64,000 nucleotides of DNA from Candidatus Poribacteria bacterium. Lineage in GTDB: Bacteria > Poribacteria > WGA-4E > UBA9662. Both the position numbers and the translations under genes were made by a program. The notes beneath the pieces are model-generated. The model was not told the origin of the DNA and made no database searches. It saw only the letters and a program-made list of their open reading frames with translations. The stretch covers positions 62,001 to 126,000 of the forward strand of contig PAQF01000028.1 in NCBI GenBank assembly GCA_002709695.1. The letters are read 5' to 3'. This document shows, one piece after another, positions 9,052 to 18,227 of the stretch (the first letter of the stretch is position 1; each line of letters opens with the position of its first letter).

Positions 9052-9354
9052 TTTTTACCTTTCATTCAGTTGATGCCGTATTATTCGCTTGTAAATGACT
9101 GAGAAGAAGCCTTTTGCAAAGTAGAAAACACAGAATAATCTGGACATTCTAAACAAAGGTAATCAAAAAAGGAAGTCAAAAACAAAAAAGGATCCAGATT
9201 TTTGGGTATCCACATCTCGATTTAGGAGTAATGTCCGCCCCTTTTCGAATTCCAGAGAAATATTGCGAACACATACGAACGTAAGCTTTACCAAAAACTG
9301 ATTCACGTTACAAAGAACAAAAAGATGATCAACAAGATACTTTAAGAAAGAACC
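9052..9354. other. Intergenic region upstream of fumC
   Basis: No gene is supported here; a 66-codon minus-strand frame (9163-9363) has no ribosome site or family resemblance. It must hold the promoter of the minus-strand PhyH gene, of which I see no clear copy. Confidence 0.4.
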
Positions 9355-9384
9355 TTGAGCCAAGTTTTGGCAGGATGCTATAAT
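9355..9384 (+). promoter_or_regulatory. Sigma70-type promoter of fumC, with extended -10
   Basis: TTGAGC (9355-9360), an 18-base spacer and a perfect TATAAT (9379-9384) preceded by TGC, an extended -10. The start of fumC is 46 bases beyond, with AGGAGA as ribosome site. Confidence 0.7.
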
Positions 9385-9430
9385 TTTTGATTATTCTGAC
9401 GAAACTGATAAATTAAGATAGGAGAATATC

Positions 9431-10822
9431 ATGAGCACCAGAATTGAAAAAGACAGCATGGGAGATGTTGAAGTCCCTACAGACAAATACTGGGGTGCAC
9501 AGACGCAACGATCATTAGAAAACTTTAAAATTGGCGGCGAACGGTTTCCGCGAGAAATGATCTGGGCACTAGGTATTGTAAAGCAATCTGTGGCAGAGGT
9601 AAACGCAGAATTAGGTTTACTGGACAAAGATAAAGCAAAAACAATTTCAGAAGCGACACAGGAAGTTATTAATGGAGATCTCGACGACCATTTCCCACTT
9701 GTTGTTTGGCAAACTGGAAGCGGTACTCAAACTAATATGAATACCAATGAAGTTATTGCCAACCGCGCCATTGAAATGCATCAGGGGGAACTAGGGAGCA
9801 AAACACCGATTCATCCAAACGATCATGTAAACAAATCACAATCAACAAATGATGCTTTTCCTACCGCTATTCATGTGGCGACAGTCAACCAGATCAAGAA
9901 TCACCTAATCCCAGCGGTTACCCATCTGCGAGATGTCTTAGTTAAGAAAGCTGACGAATTCAAAGATATTGTGAAAATTGGACGCACACATCTACAAGAT
10001 GCAACACCATTGACTCTGGGGCAGGAATTCTCGGGGTATGGACAACAACTCACGAATGCACTTAGAACTATTGATCATGCACTGCCGCACTTGTACGAAC
10101 TTCCCATCGGTGGCACGGCGGTTGGTACAGGTTTAAACACCCATCCTGAATATGCTCAGCGTGCTGCTCAGGCAATTGCCGAACGAACCGAATTCCCATT
10201 CATCACCTCACCCAACAAATTTGAAGCTTTAGGTGCTCGAGATGCACTGATTGGAGCCAGTTCCGCCTTGAAAACTCTGGCATGTGCTCTTAACAAAATC
10301 GCGAACGATATCCGTTGGCTGGGCAGTGGGCCACGATGCGGCATTGGCGAGATTAACCTGCCAGAGAACGAACCGGGAAGTTCAATTATGCCCGGTAAAG
10401 TTAATCCAACACAATGCGAAGCTATGACCATGGTATGTGCACAGGTAATTGGCAACGATACTACCGTTTCGATTGCCGGGGCCTCTGGTAACTTTGAACT
10501 GAACGTGTATATGCCGGTTATGGCGTTTAACGTTTTGCAATCCATACGTTTGCTTGGTGATGCTTGTAATTCATTGAATGAAAAATGTGTAGTTGGTATC
10601 ACTGCCAACCTCAGTCAAATTGACTATTATTTAAATGATTCCTTGATGCTTGTAACGGCCTTAGCTCCACATATCGGCTACGACCAGGCGGCCGCGGTAG
10701 CCAAAAAGGCGCACTCAGAAGGTAAAACACTTAAACAGGTGGCTGTTGAGATGGATCTCCTAACTCAGGAAGAATTCGATGTAGCAGTGATCCCCAGCCA
10801 AATGACACACCCTAACCTCTAA
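9431..10822 (+). CDS. fumC: Fumarate hydratase class II
   Basis: A 463-residue class II fumarase that interconverts fumarate and L-malate in the TCA cycle. Visible family marks are the N-terminal [19 protein letters not shown], the substrate segment [33 protein letters not shown], and the aspartase/fumarase signature [15 protein letters not shown] with its catalytic Ser loop. Length and all conserved blocks are normal. It has a clear promoter and AGGAGA ribosome site. The next gene (HAD phosphatase) begins on the base after its stop codon, so the two are co-transcribed. This is the one clear core-metabolism gene of the region. Confidence 0.97.
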   Translation: MSTRIEKDSMGDVEVPTDKYWGAQTQRSLENFKIGGERFPREMIWALGIVKQSVAEVNAELGLLDKDKAKTISEATQEVINGDLDDHFPLVVWQTGSGTQTNMNTNEVIANRAIEMHQGELGSKTPIHPNDHVNKSQSTNDAFPTAIHVATVNQIKNHLIPAVTHLRDVLVKKADEFKDIVKIGRTHLQDATPLTLGQEFSGYGQQLTNALRTIDHALPHLYELPIGGTAVGTGLNTHPEYAQRAAQAIAERTEFPFITSPNKFEALGARDALIGASSALKTLACALNKIANDIRWLGSGPRCGIGEINLPENEPGSSIMPGKVNPTQCEAMTMVCAQVIGNDTTVSIAGASGNFELNVYMPVMAFNVLQSIRLLGDACNSLNEKCVVGITANLSQIDYYLNDSLMLVTALAPHIGYDQAAAVAKKAHSEGKTLKQVAVEMDLLTQEEFDVAVIPSQMTHPNL

Positions 10823-11644
10823 GTGAATCATAACGTGAAAAACTACCCCATTGCTAAGTTGATTGCCGATTTTGACGGAACTGTGACGCAAAAGGATACA
10901 ATCAGTTCATTGGTTTTGACTGCTGCTGAACACCGAAACGACCAAGACGATTTTTTAGAACGATGGGAACAGTTAGTGCAATGGTACGTCTCACAACAGG
11001 AATCGAATGTAGGAAAATGGCTTTCAGCACCAATGCCGGAGAAACATTTAATTGATTTTCTGAAATCATTTAACCCAATTGAACAAGAATCGCTTTTGCG
11101 TGTTACACGACATAAGTTCTTGTTTGGATTGACAAAACATGATCTGCAACAACTTGGTCGCAACGTATTAAAACGGAAAGGTGTTGCCAACGTGCTGAAG
11201 GAACTGCAAGCATCGACAGTAGAAATTGAGATTCTTTCAGCTAACTGGTCAAGGACGTTAATCCAAAGTGCGATGGGAGAACTGTGTGATCAGGTATGGA
11301 CGAACTCCCTTGTGTTTGATGATTTTAATAAGTCAACCGGTGAAATACGACAAAATGTAACTTCCGCTCAGGACAAATTGTCCTTTTTCGAAAGGTATCG
11401 TTCTAAAGTTGGCAAGACGCTTTATATTGGTGACTCAATAACAGATTTTCTCGCTATTTTGTCTGCTGATATTGGAGTATTGATTGGTAATAATCATGTT
11501 GCTCGTCAGGTGATTGATTTTTTCGAAATTCCAACAGTGTCAGTCACAAAAAAACAAAAATATAATCCGGAAATCCATCAATCTGGCATTATACTATTAG
11601 TCGATTCATGGTCAGATTTAGAAGATTTCCTCAGATCAAAATAG
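10823..11644 (+). CDS. HAD-superfamily phosphatase (phosphoserine-phosphatase-like fold)
   Basis: A 273-residue HAD hydrolase. Motif I is D-F-D-G-T, motif II the Ser of EILSANWS, motif III the Lys in AQDKLSFF, and motif IV GDSITDFL. The helical cap between motifs I and II (residues 30-120) is of the C1 type seen in phosphoserine phosphatase and MtnX-like enzymes. The start is GTG 10823, directly adjoining the fumC stop; a second GTG 12 bases on is possible. It probably dephosphorylates a small metabolite in the cytoplasm, but the substrate is unknown. The following gene (11669) is 24 bases downstream on the same strand, with GGAG before it, so all three look like one operon. Confidence 0.82.
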   Translation: MNHNVKNYPIAKLIADFDGTVTQKDTISSLVLTAAEHRNDQDDFLERWEQLVQWYVSQQESNVGKWLSAPMPEKHLIDFLKSFNPIEQESLLRVTRHKFLFGLTKHDLQQLGRNVLKRKGVANVLKELQASTVEIEILSANWSRTLIQSAMGELCDQVWTNSLVFDDFNKSTGEIRQNVTSAQDKLSFFERYRSKVGKTLYIGDSITDFLAILSADIGVLIGNNHVARQVIDFFEIPTVSVTKKQKYNPEIHQSGIILLVDSWSDLEDFLRSK

Positions 11645-11668
11645 AAATATAATAATGGAGAACAAACC

Positions 11669-12397
11669 ATGCCATTTACCAAATTCTTAAATACAATTAA
11701 AGACTACAGTCATGAAGTGGACGATTTACAAACCGTAAATGCACTTGTCAACTCGGCCTTTAAAGACTGGATTGCTTCAAAAGGAATAGGACAAGTCGTT
11801 GTCCTGGAAAACGGGAAAATAATTATAAACATTAATGGCCAGTTCAACCCCGAGGCTAGCCAGATTAGCTTCCGGGGGATAAAAAATTATGATAATTTTA
11901 TCTCTGTTGATATCGAACAGTTCACATCTCCTGAAGAAGTTTCTGAGGCAATTGAGAAAACCTTGAAATCATACTTCTCAGAAGGAGATGGTGCCTATGT
12001 TTGGATCGTTCCAGACGGCTATATGGCTAGCCTAACGGAAGAGGAAAAAGAATGGGAAGCAGGTGGCGGCGGTTACTTTTCTCACGAATCTATTTGCGTA
12101 TCAAATACTTCTGATTTCGACACAACATGCATACTTGAAGTTTTATATGAAGATGCTGGTCACCAAAATACTTCATGCGAATTCCAAGTGGAAGCTCACC
12201 GATCAGTACACTATCGATTGGATAAGCTAAAAGCAGGAAACGACGATCCATTAATTGCCAAAGACCAACCGACAAGCTACAAGATTACTAGCCTGAGTGC
12301 TAAGATCGTCGTGCAAGGATCGAGAATCCTAACCTCAGGAAATCGTAGCGAATTTGCCAGTTTTGGAACTGTTATGGCTTGGCCTCCTCAACCCTAG
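11669..12397 (+). CDS. Protein with sensory-rhodopsin-transducer-like (ASRT) C-terminal domain
   Basis: A 242-residue protein of two parts. Residues 1-100 (NGKIIININGQFNPEAS, FTSPEEVSEAIEKTL) match nothing I know. From about residue 108, YVWIVPDGYMAS, then FSHESICVSNTSD, LEVLYED, VEAHRSVHYRLDKL and KIVVQGSR follow the block order of the transducer of Anabaena sensory rhodopsin (PF07100-type beta-sandwich). No rhodopsin gene is visible here, and the domain occurs widely without one, possibly as a ligand-binding or DNA-associated module. An insertion EEEKEWEAGGGG sits between the first two blocks. It overlaps the convergent SCP2 gene by 4 bases. Domain call moderately sure; function unknown. 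Confidence 0.65.
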   Translation: MPFTKFLNTIKDYSHEVDDLQTVNALVNSAFKDWIASKGIGQVVVLENGKIIININGQFNPEASQISFRGIKNYDNFISVDIEQFTSPEEVSEAIEKTLKSYFSEGDGAYVWIVPDGYMASLTEEEKEWEAGGGGYFSHESICVSNTSDFDTTCILEVLYEDAGHQNTSCEFQVEAHRSVHYRLDKLKAGNDDPLIAKDQPTSYKITSLSAKIVVQGSRILTSGNRSEFASFGTVMAWPPQP

Positions 12398-12798
12398 CTG
12401 ATAGAGTTAATGGATCGCTCATAATGCTGCGGATAAAGTTTAATTGACGCCTTAATTAATGGAACAAGTTTCATGATTTTACCCAGAGATCCGCTGGCGA
12501 CAATCTGCTGTTTTGTGATTGCCTGCATAACATTGACCTCACCCATCCAGAAATAGTGGGCAATATCACCTGACATAGCTAATTCAATATCCGGTTTTTG
12601 ATTAGTCGCCCCATAATAAATTGAATGTGTTCCATTCTCCACTGTTAGGAAAATTGATGATTCCGGATCATGGAAAGTGAACTTAACTTTCAACTTCAAA
12701 CTCTGAAGTTCCACCAAGACAAGCGGGTCTGCTCCCATTTTGTTCAATAATCCACCAATACAACCGTAAAGTTGCTCCGGTTTTTCAAAAACAGGCAT
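12394..12798 (-). CDS. SCP2 sterol-binding-domain protein
   Basis: A 134-residue single-domain protein. LTVENG...DIELAMSGDIAHYFWMGEVNVMQAITKQQIVASGSLGKIMKLVPL follows the SCP2 fold: a beta-sheet with a hydrophobic lipid cavity, the WxGxxNxxxA stretch and the terminal G-x-x-x-x-x-x-x-L helix. Such proteins bind lipids, fatty acyl chains or similar hydrophobic ligands in the cytoplasm. It lies 4 bases after the isomerase at 12803 on the same strand, so the two are one transcript. Ligand unknown. Confidence 0.75.
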   Translation of the reverse strand: MPVFEKPEQLYGCIGGLLNKMGADPLVLVELQSLKLKVKFTFHDPESSIFLTVENGTHSIYYGATNQKPDIELAMSGDIAHYFWMGEVNVMQAITKQQIVASGSLGKIMKLVPLIKASIKLYPQHYERSINSIS

Positions 12799-12802
12799 GT
12801 GC

Positions 12803-13660
12803 TTAGGTTAAACCTGCCTGTTCCCAAACAGCATCTAACGAATCTTTGGTTTCTTGTGCCGCATCAGTTGGGGACATCTGGCGAATACGTTCGCTGAACG
12901 GCTCAACTGTCACAGGTCCATCGTAACCAATCTGATGCAGAATTTTGAAAAAATCACCTAAAGGGATTACCCCTGTCTCTGCTGGCATACAACGAACATT
13001 ATCAATCTGATCTTCCACATGAATACCTTTTGGCGCATCATTCACGTGAATGCAAACGATGTCCTCCGACCGAAGATGTTGGAGGTCAGAAAGCGTTGAT
13101 TGGCAAGTATACCAATGCCATGTATCAAGTAAAAGGCCCACGTTTCCTGTGCCAATTGCAGCAGCTAAACCTAACATGCCGTCCATGGTAAACACAAAAC
13201 CATGATTCGCATTTGCTCGACTTGTTCGCGGGCCAATGAACTCCAGGCCAAGCGAATGTCCATGGTCACGCAGTATTTCGGCTGCTGGTCCAAACCTCCC
13301 TACATGAAAATCCCAATTTTCCTGAAATGATCTTTCATTAGAGGATGGAGGAATCCAAGTTGCACTGCGAGAACAACCAAGTTCAGCAGCTAACTCAGCT
13401 AATGCAGGTAGACGTGACAAAGATTCATAATATTGTTGGGATGATCCGTTCCAGGCCACAGGAAACCCCCAAGTGCCCATTTTTAAGCCTGCTTCTTCCC
13501 AAAGCTCTTTAACATATTCGACTGATTTCTCTTCGGCCATTTGGGATGCTTCGTTAATATTGAGGTCAAGCCCATCGAAACCGGAATTCTTTGCTAACTC
13601 CATACCCTGGTGCATATCAGCACTGATGCCAATTGCGCCTGGACTTAAATTTTTGAACAT
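12803..13660 (-). CDS. Sugar phosphate isomerase/epimerase (xylose-isomerase-like TIM barrel)
   Basis: A 285-residue TIM-barrel protein of the AP-endonuclease-2 / sugar isomerase group. Metal-binding positions expected in the family appear as Glu in LGLEFIGP, Asp and His in LLLDTWHWY, His in CIHVNDAP, and Glu in VTVEPFSE. It likely isomerises or epimerises a sugar or inositol derivative using a divalent metal. The start is ATG 13660, backed by AGGAG 6 bases upstream; a TTG just before is ignored. It is first in a two-gene unit with the SCP2 protein. Related proteins often sit in myo-inositol or uronate catabolism, but nothing here fixes the substrate. Confidence 0.85.
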   Translation of the reverse strand: MFKNLSPGAIGISADMHQGMELAKNSGFDGLDLNINEASQMAEEKSVEYVKELWEEAGLKMGTWGFPVAWNGSSQQYYESLSRLPALAELAAELGCSRSATWIPPSSNERSFQENWDFHVGRFGPAAEILRDHGHSLGLEFIGPRTSRANANHGFVFTMDGMLGLAAAIGTGNVGLLLDTWHWYTCQSTLSDLQHLRSEDIVCIHVNDAPKGIHVEDQIDNVRCMPAETGVIPLGDFFKILHQIGYDGPVTVEPFSERIRQMSPTDAAQETKDSLDAVWEQAGLT

Positions 13661-13725
13661 CAAATACTCCTATATTGCTATTTAAATTTCTAGGATCTTT
13701 ACAATTCTAATAGAATTAACGCTGT

Positions 13726-13754
13726 TTGACAATAAACTATTCTAACTTTATTCT
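13726..13754 (+). promoter_or_regulatory. Probable sigma70-type promoter for the GT-C-like gene
   Basis: A perfect TTGACA (13726-13731), a 17-base spacer and TATTCT (13749-13754). It lies 130 bases upstream of the membrane protein gene, in the divergent region shared with the isomerase gene. Confidence 0.45.
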
Positions 13755-13883
13755 AACCAAATTACATTAGTTCTAATATTACATTAAAATAACAGATTTG
13801 AACTGTAAAACGTTAAGTTTGTGCTAGCTTGATCCGTCAGAATATCTTTGTTAAGATTATTAAGTTTCATTTCAGCCTCCTAA

Positions 13884-15479
13884 ATGACCAAAATGAATGT
13901 GAAGATGATGAATAATACGAGAAGAAATACATGGTACATTGTGTTTTTTTTATTTGTTGCTTCTCGGTTGTGGAGTACCATCTATTATATCGAAGATTTG
14001 GACAGTTTGCGGTTTGCTCTAGCTATGAAAGACTATGATGTTACTGCATACCAACCCCACTTTCCTGCTTACCCTGTTTTTTGCTTCTTGTCTAAATTGA
14101 TTTACATTCTGACTGGTCATTATACGTTAGCTTTTTCAGCCGTTGGTGGATTATCGACTTTTTCTGTAATCTATTTCTTATTGCGAACGGCGAATATACA
14201 GCCTAATTCTCGTCTCGGTATCCTTACTATTGTGCTTATTTTCTTTAATCCCTTGTTATGGATAATGTCCAATCGATACATGCCAGACATGATGGGAAGC
14301 GCTTGCATAATGGCTTGCTTTCATTATCTGGTTCCAGCCCCATTCACACCAAAGATTGAAAACTCCCGGGATGGTGCGGTCAACAAAGGTTTCTTCTTAA
14401 CCGGACTTTTGCTGGGCATCCGTCTTTCTTACGTCCCTTTCCTTTTGCCACTTTTATTCGTCAATTTAGTTGGTTATAAAGCTAAACTCCCATTTTTGGA
14501 ACGCTGTCATCGAGTTGGATGTGGTCTTCTAGGAGTTGTTTTTTGGCTTGTTCCATTGATTCTTATGACTGGCTGGACAGATTTGGTCGAATCGGCTCAA
14601 ATACACAGCCGAGGTCACTTTACTGAGTTTGGGGGGACAGTGATGACTGAATCAAATTTTGGACTTCGATTATCTAAGTTATTTGAAAGCATATGGGCTG
14701 ACGGGTTTGGCTTCTATTGGAGCGGACGTCACCTTTCAACAGCTGTTAGCACCTTTGCTTTTATATTGATCATTTTGATGGGGGGGATTCGTTTTACTCG
14801 ATTATCTACTTCTAAGACAAACTCTAGAGTCGCAGGTATTGGTTCGCTAAAAGAGGCAATTATTGGCAAGGATTTCCTCTATATGCTTACATTCTGTTGT
14901 CTAACTTATTTATTTTGGATTTTCTTCTGTCAAAATGTGGTTCACAAAAGTCGGCATGTTCTACCGTTGTTGCCTTTTCTAACGCTTATGTTAGCGTACA
15001 TCGTCAACAAAACTGTAGCTCACACTATCTATTACGGAGAGAATCTCGTTGTCAAGGGGGCTCTAGTTGTTTGGTTGTTTAGTTTCGGTTATGTTAGTCT
15101 TCAATTGGTCAGTCAGCACAAACGCCCTACGGCTATTGCCCAAACTCTCCAATTTTTAAGGGACTTAAAGGCGGATCAAGTCCGTCCTCTTCAGATTATC
15201 TCTGTGCCTCTTATTAAGTATTATTTGAAGGCTCAAGGATTCGAGTCTGATTACATCTCAATCAACGGTAAAGATAATCTGGATTTAACTGGACAGCTTG
15301 ATCCAAATGCTGAATGGTTGACAATAGGGAGCCCTCTGCCTAGTGAGGATTTGAGTAAAGGCACATCTAAATTAGGACATAAAACAAGGAAACTAAAGGC
15401 AGTACATACCTTCTATCACAATCCTTATGTCAATCGAATGTGGCCGAAGCTGAACCTTTATATGTATGGGGTCGAATGA
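13884..15479 (+). CDS. GT-C-fold integral membrane glycosyltransferase-like protein
   Basis: A 531-residue protein with about ten hydrophobic segments. The first extracytoplasmic loop reads YIEDLDSLRFALAMKDYDV followed by QPHFPAYP, the early acidic motif pattern of GT-C enzymes (ArnT / protein O-mannosyltransferase type), which take polyprenyl-phosphate sugars as donors. NRYMPDMMGS in the second loop resembles the later conserved acidic loop. Such enzymes glycosylate lipids, proteins or polymers on the periplasmic face. There are several in-frame ATGs near 13884 and no strong ribosome site, so the exact start is unsure. It stands alone, with its own promoter and a shared terminator downstream. 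Acceptor and sugar unknown. Confidence 0.7.
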   Translation: MTKMNVKMMNNTRRNTWYIVFFLFVASRLWSTIYYIEDLDSLRFALAMKDYDVTAYQPHFPAYPVFCFLSKLIYILTGHYTLAFSAVGGLSTFSVIYFLLRTANIQPNSRLGILTIVLIFFNPLLWIMSNRYMPDMMGSACIMACFHYLVPAPFTPKIENSRDGAVNKGFFLTGLLLGIRLSYVPFLLPLLFVNLVGYKAKLPFLERCHRVGCGLLGVVFWLVPLILMTGWTDLVESAQIHSRGHFTEFGGTVMTESNFGLRLSKLFESIWADGFGFYWSGRHLSTAVSTFAFILIILMGGIRFTRLSTSKTNSRVAGIGSLKEAIIGKDFLYMLTFCCLTYLFWIFFCQNVVHKSRHVLPLLPFLTLMLAYIVNKTVAHTIYYGENLVVKGALVVWLFSFGYVSLQLVSQHKRPTAIAQTLQFLRDLKADQVRPLQIISVPLIKYYLKAQGFESDYISINGKDNLDLTGQLDPNAEWLTIGSPLPSEDLSKGTSKLGHKTRKLKAVHTFYHNPYVNRMWPKLNLYMYGVE

Positions 15480-15605
15480 CAATAATTCTTTATTAATAAT
15501 CGGAGCATGTTGTTTGTTGTGATGGGACTAGATTTGCGACCTTGAAACCTAATTTTTTGAAGCTTTAATGTCCTTTGTCTCGATTCATTAGCTTTAAACA
15601 AAGCG

Positions 15606-15669
15606 AAAAAAAATGTCTCAAGTTAGAGTTTAATGTTTTAACAAGACACTCTACTTTGAGACATTTTTT
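15606..15669. terminator. Bidirectional terminator between convergent genes
   Basis: Arms AAAAAATGTCTCAAGTTAGAG and its near-complement at 15649-15669 pair over about 21 positions with two mismatches. An A-run leads and a T-run ends the stem, so it can stop transcription of the genes at 13884 (+) and 15690 (-). Confidence 0.8.
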
Positions 15670-15689
15670 AACTTCATTTTTTACAAGGG

Positions 15690-17006
15690 CTACCAGCCAG
15701 CTACGTTAGCTGCGGAGAAACCGCAAGCCGTTTGCAAAACTGCTTTTGCGCGATTGTAGTTAGCAACTGTTTTCTTATATGCTGGAGTACCTGGTTTGTC
15801 ATAAGAAGGCCCGTTACCCATGATACCGTGGAGCTCCTGCAAATTTCCAACTGTTACTCTTTTAAAAGGGCTGTATTGTAAGGCAACAGTAAATCCTTTC
15901 ATTTCAGACCAATGCTTATTTAAGTTTTTCTTGCTTTCGTCGGCTGTCCCTAATTTCGACATGTCATCCAGAGTATCGTTAATATAATGGACAACAGTAG
16001 CAGCAATTACCTTTTCCATACCTGCAGCGGCGATTTCCCGTTGGGCTGCAACTTGATTAATGTCTCCTTCGCCCGAAATCGTGGCTCGACCTGTGACAAA
16101 AGCTTGGAAAATTTCTTTGGTAAAATCGACCCCACTACCTCCTTTGTCCCTTTTACCAGCGTTCCTTGACAGTCCAAAATTGTACTCAGATTTGAAGTCA
16201 ATTTGTCCATCACCATTGGAATCAAAGGTGAAGTCTGCTGCAGTTTTTCCTGCCAAGTTAACATCGGTATAACGAAGATAGTCACGCGCTGCACCGAAGT
16301 AACCGAAGGCCTCATCCCACTTGTGTTCCATTGCTGTATAAGCTGAACCGTCCTTATAGGGTTTGCTATTGTCCTGTTCTAGGATGCCATTTAAATACAC
16401 TCCTGTGCTTTGGTAATAATGAACAGCACCCACGAGAACTTTGTTAATCATTTGGCTCAGGTCGGCTCCATTTTCGTCAGTATAAACCGCAGGTGTACCT
16501 ACTTTGCTAGAATCTTGTGAATTATCGGCGATAATTTTGAACCAGTCTTGCATCAGAGCATCAGCTGGTTTTCCATATCCGATTACTGGATCTTTTGAAA
16601 TCTTGCCTTTTAAGTTTTTACCTTTAGAAATTGCGGTATAGTAACTTTCGACTAGTGCGCCACCACCAACTGTAGTCAATGACTGTAGATTAGCGCTATC
16701 CTTGTAGTCGTAGAATTTGTTTAAATCCGCGACTGAAGCGGCTGTGGCTCCTGATTTTCCTAAACTGTCGGTAAAGATTTTTAGATCTTGCCACAATAGA
16801 TTACGAACCACTTGTCCTGAATATGCGACGCTGCTTTCCCCTTCTTTGAACCGACTGTCGAAAGAATAGGCTGTTGGAACTTGGATGGAGGTTTCTCCGC
16901 CTTCTGCTTCTAAGTCTTCTTCATCATTGCTGCAAGCCACGATGAAAATCAAACTAAAGGCTAAGAACGATACAATCCATTTATGTAAATTGATTTTATT
17001 GCACAT
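15690..17006 (-). CDS. DUF4856-family lipoprotein, iron-region envelope protein
   Basis: A 438-residue lipoprotein. The signal peptide ends in FIVAC-S (lipobox), followed by an acidic linker (DEEDLEAEGGE). The mature part begins VPTAYSFDSRF and SSVAYSGQVVRN, typical of DUF4856 proteins of Bacteroidota, where the family is found beside imelysin and TonB-receptor genes in iron-uptake loci. DSNGDGQIDF looks like a Ca2+-binding dockerin/EF-hand-type loop. An ATG exists at 17066, but ATG 17006 is preferred: AAGGAA lies upstream and it gives a normal signal peptide. It lies downstream of the XRE regulator gene and could share its transcript. Molecular role unknown; probably anchored in the outer membrane. 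Confidence 0.75.
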   Translation of the reverse strand: MCNKINLHKWIVSFLAFSLIFIVACSNDEEDLEAEGGETSIQVPTAYSFDSRFKEGESSVAYSGQVVRNLLWQDLKIFTDSLGKSGATAASVADLNKFYDYKDSANLQSLTTVGGGALVESYYTAISKGKNLKGKISKDPVIGYGKPADALMQDWFKIIADNSQDSSKVGTPAVYTDENGADLSQMINKVLVGAVHYYQSTGVYLNGILEQDNSKPYKDGSAYTAMEHKWDEAFGYFGAARDYLRYTDVNLAGKTAADFTFDSNGDGQIDFKSEYNFGLSRNAGKRDKGGSGVDFTKEIFQAFVTGRATISGEGDINQVAAQREIAAAGMEKVIAATVVHYINDTLDDMSKLGTADESKKNLNKHWSEMKGFTVALQYSPFKRVTVGNLQELHGIMGNGPSYDKPGTPAYKKTVANYNRAKAVLQTACGFSAANVAGW

Positions 17007-17177
17007 TTTGCGTTGTTTCCTTAACTGGGATTTTAAGTTGAATGCTGTTAAATTTTCTGTGTTCATTAATTTAGCTGAATTTGGTTCAGACGGGGATACT
17101 AGTTAAAGAACTATTTAGTGCTTCATGATACGACCTCCCTCCCGTTTTAATTTTCATTTCGAAATTTGAATTCTGGT

Positions 17178-17420
17178 TCAGGCCCAGTTGTTTTCTCGAT
17201 TAGTTTCGAGTAAATATCCAGTCGTTACCCTAAGCGCATCGGCTAAATTTGATAAAGCGGTGTAAGAGGGGTAACGAGTTCCAGACTCAAACTGGGATAT
17301 GGCTGTAGTTGTCAACGAGGATTGCTTGGCAAGTTCGGTTTGCGTAATCGCTAATTGATTACGACGCTTTCTTATTAATTCTGATATATGTGTATCGCAA
17401 CTTTTTCTTTTGACTGACAT
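17178..17420 (-). CDS. XRE-family HTH transcriptional regulator, small
   Basis: An 80-residue protein that is almost entirely a Cro/C1-type helix-turn-helix (about residues 12-68): LIRKRRNQLAITQTELAKQS, then TTTAISQFESGTRYPSYTALSNLADAL. There is no extra ligand domain, so it is probably a simple dimeric repressor or a part of an unseen pair. GGGGA precedes the ATG. The DUF4856 gene follows 172 bases downstream on the same strand; no toxin partner is adjacent. Its target is unknown, but its position at the edge of the iron region makes local control plausible. Confidence 0.85.
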   Translation of the reverse strand: MSVKRKSCDTHISELIRKRRNQLAITQTELAKQSSLTTTAISQFESGTRYPSYTALSNLADALRVTTGYLLETNRENNWA

Positions 17421-17835
17421 TAGTATTCCCCATAAATTCCGATTTCTTTCTTATCATTAAGCTTCAAGTTAGAAGGCCTAAATAGTTGAGACGACTTTTT
17501 ACCTTTAAGCACTCTTTGCAAATTGAGACCAGAGTGGTAACTGGTAGTAACTTATTTGGGCTTTCTTAGTTATCTTCACCTGTAAGGATTTCAACTGTCT
17601 CTGGGGCTTGACATCTTAAAGTCAAGCGAGTTATTATTGTTTCCACAGAAAAGGCGCTAATACCCGGCCTTGGTTCTTTGTTTGCATGGAACCAATTAAG
17701 GTTGAGCTGAAAGATTGAGTCAATCTGCAGAGCGCTTTAGTCTGTCCTTTGCAATTTGGTCGTTGAGGGGGACAGCTGAGCGTCTGAATTCGCCTTTTCT
17801 GTTTTTCTTTCTATTTCTTTGCTACAATCCCTTAT

Positions 17836-17864
17836 TTGCCTGATTACTATTTTTAGGTTATTAT
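17836..17864 (+). promoter_or_regulatory. Sigma70-type promoter facing the FAD oxidoreductase gene
   Basis: TTGCCT (17836-17841), 17-base spacer, TATTAT (17859-17864). A Fur-like operator begins 10 bases after the -10, covering the expected transcription start. Confidence 0.55.
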
Positions 17865-17874
17865 TTATTGATAC

Positions 17875-17889
17875 TGAGTCTCAGGGTCA
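17875..17889 (+). promoter_or_regulatory. Putative Fur-type 7-1-7 operator
   Basis: TGAGTCTcAGGGTCA, 13 of 15 positions matching the palindrome TGAGACTcAGTCTCA seen at 45622. It is placed over the start site of the promoter just upstream. Confidence 0.55.
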
Positions 17890-18227
17890 AAAAATAAATC
17901 ATGAGACAAAAGGTTACTCAATACGAATTGTATTGTCAAGTAAAAATTTGGTATGGGGGTAAATTTTGGTACAACAACTCTGGAATCTGTCAGTATGCAG
18001 GGCTTTTCGAAGTATACGTTGTAAACTGTTTGACCTGCAGAATTCTGCTTCCGGTATTTTCTGTAACGTGTCCACAATGTGACTAGTCCTAATCTGTTTT
18101 TTTGCAGATTCTGGGCAAGGAAATTCAAATCAGGAATCTAGACGAGAAGGATTTGTCCCTGTTTAATTGATATTTCAATGTAAAACTGACATTTTTGAAT
18201 TCAGGTAACCATCTTACCTCTCAACAT

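Larger units (their letters stand above)
17421..18227. other. Long intergenic region and 5' leader of the FAD oxidoreductase gene
   Basis: About 800 bases without a convincing gene; 60- to 90-codon frames on both strands lack ribosome sites and family marks. It holds a plus-strand promoter (17836-17864) and a Fur-like box (17875-17889), and after them a leader of about 340 bases to ATG 18228. Within the leader a perfect 6-bp hairpin (AATCTG 18091-18096 with CAGATT 18105-18110) encloses a T-rich loop. The long leader may be regulatory. Confidence 0.5.

Noticed and set aside
17113..17135. Strong ribosome site (GGGAGGGAGG, minus strand) followed by ATG AAG CAC TAA
   Set aside because: A three-codon reading frame upstream of the DUF4856 gene; may be a leader mini-frame but chance cannot be excluded.
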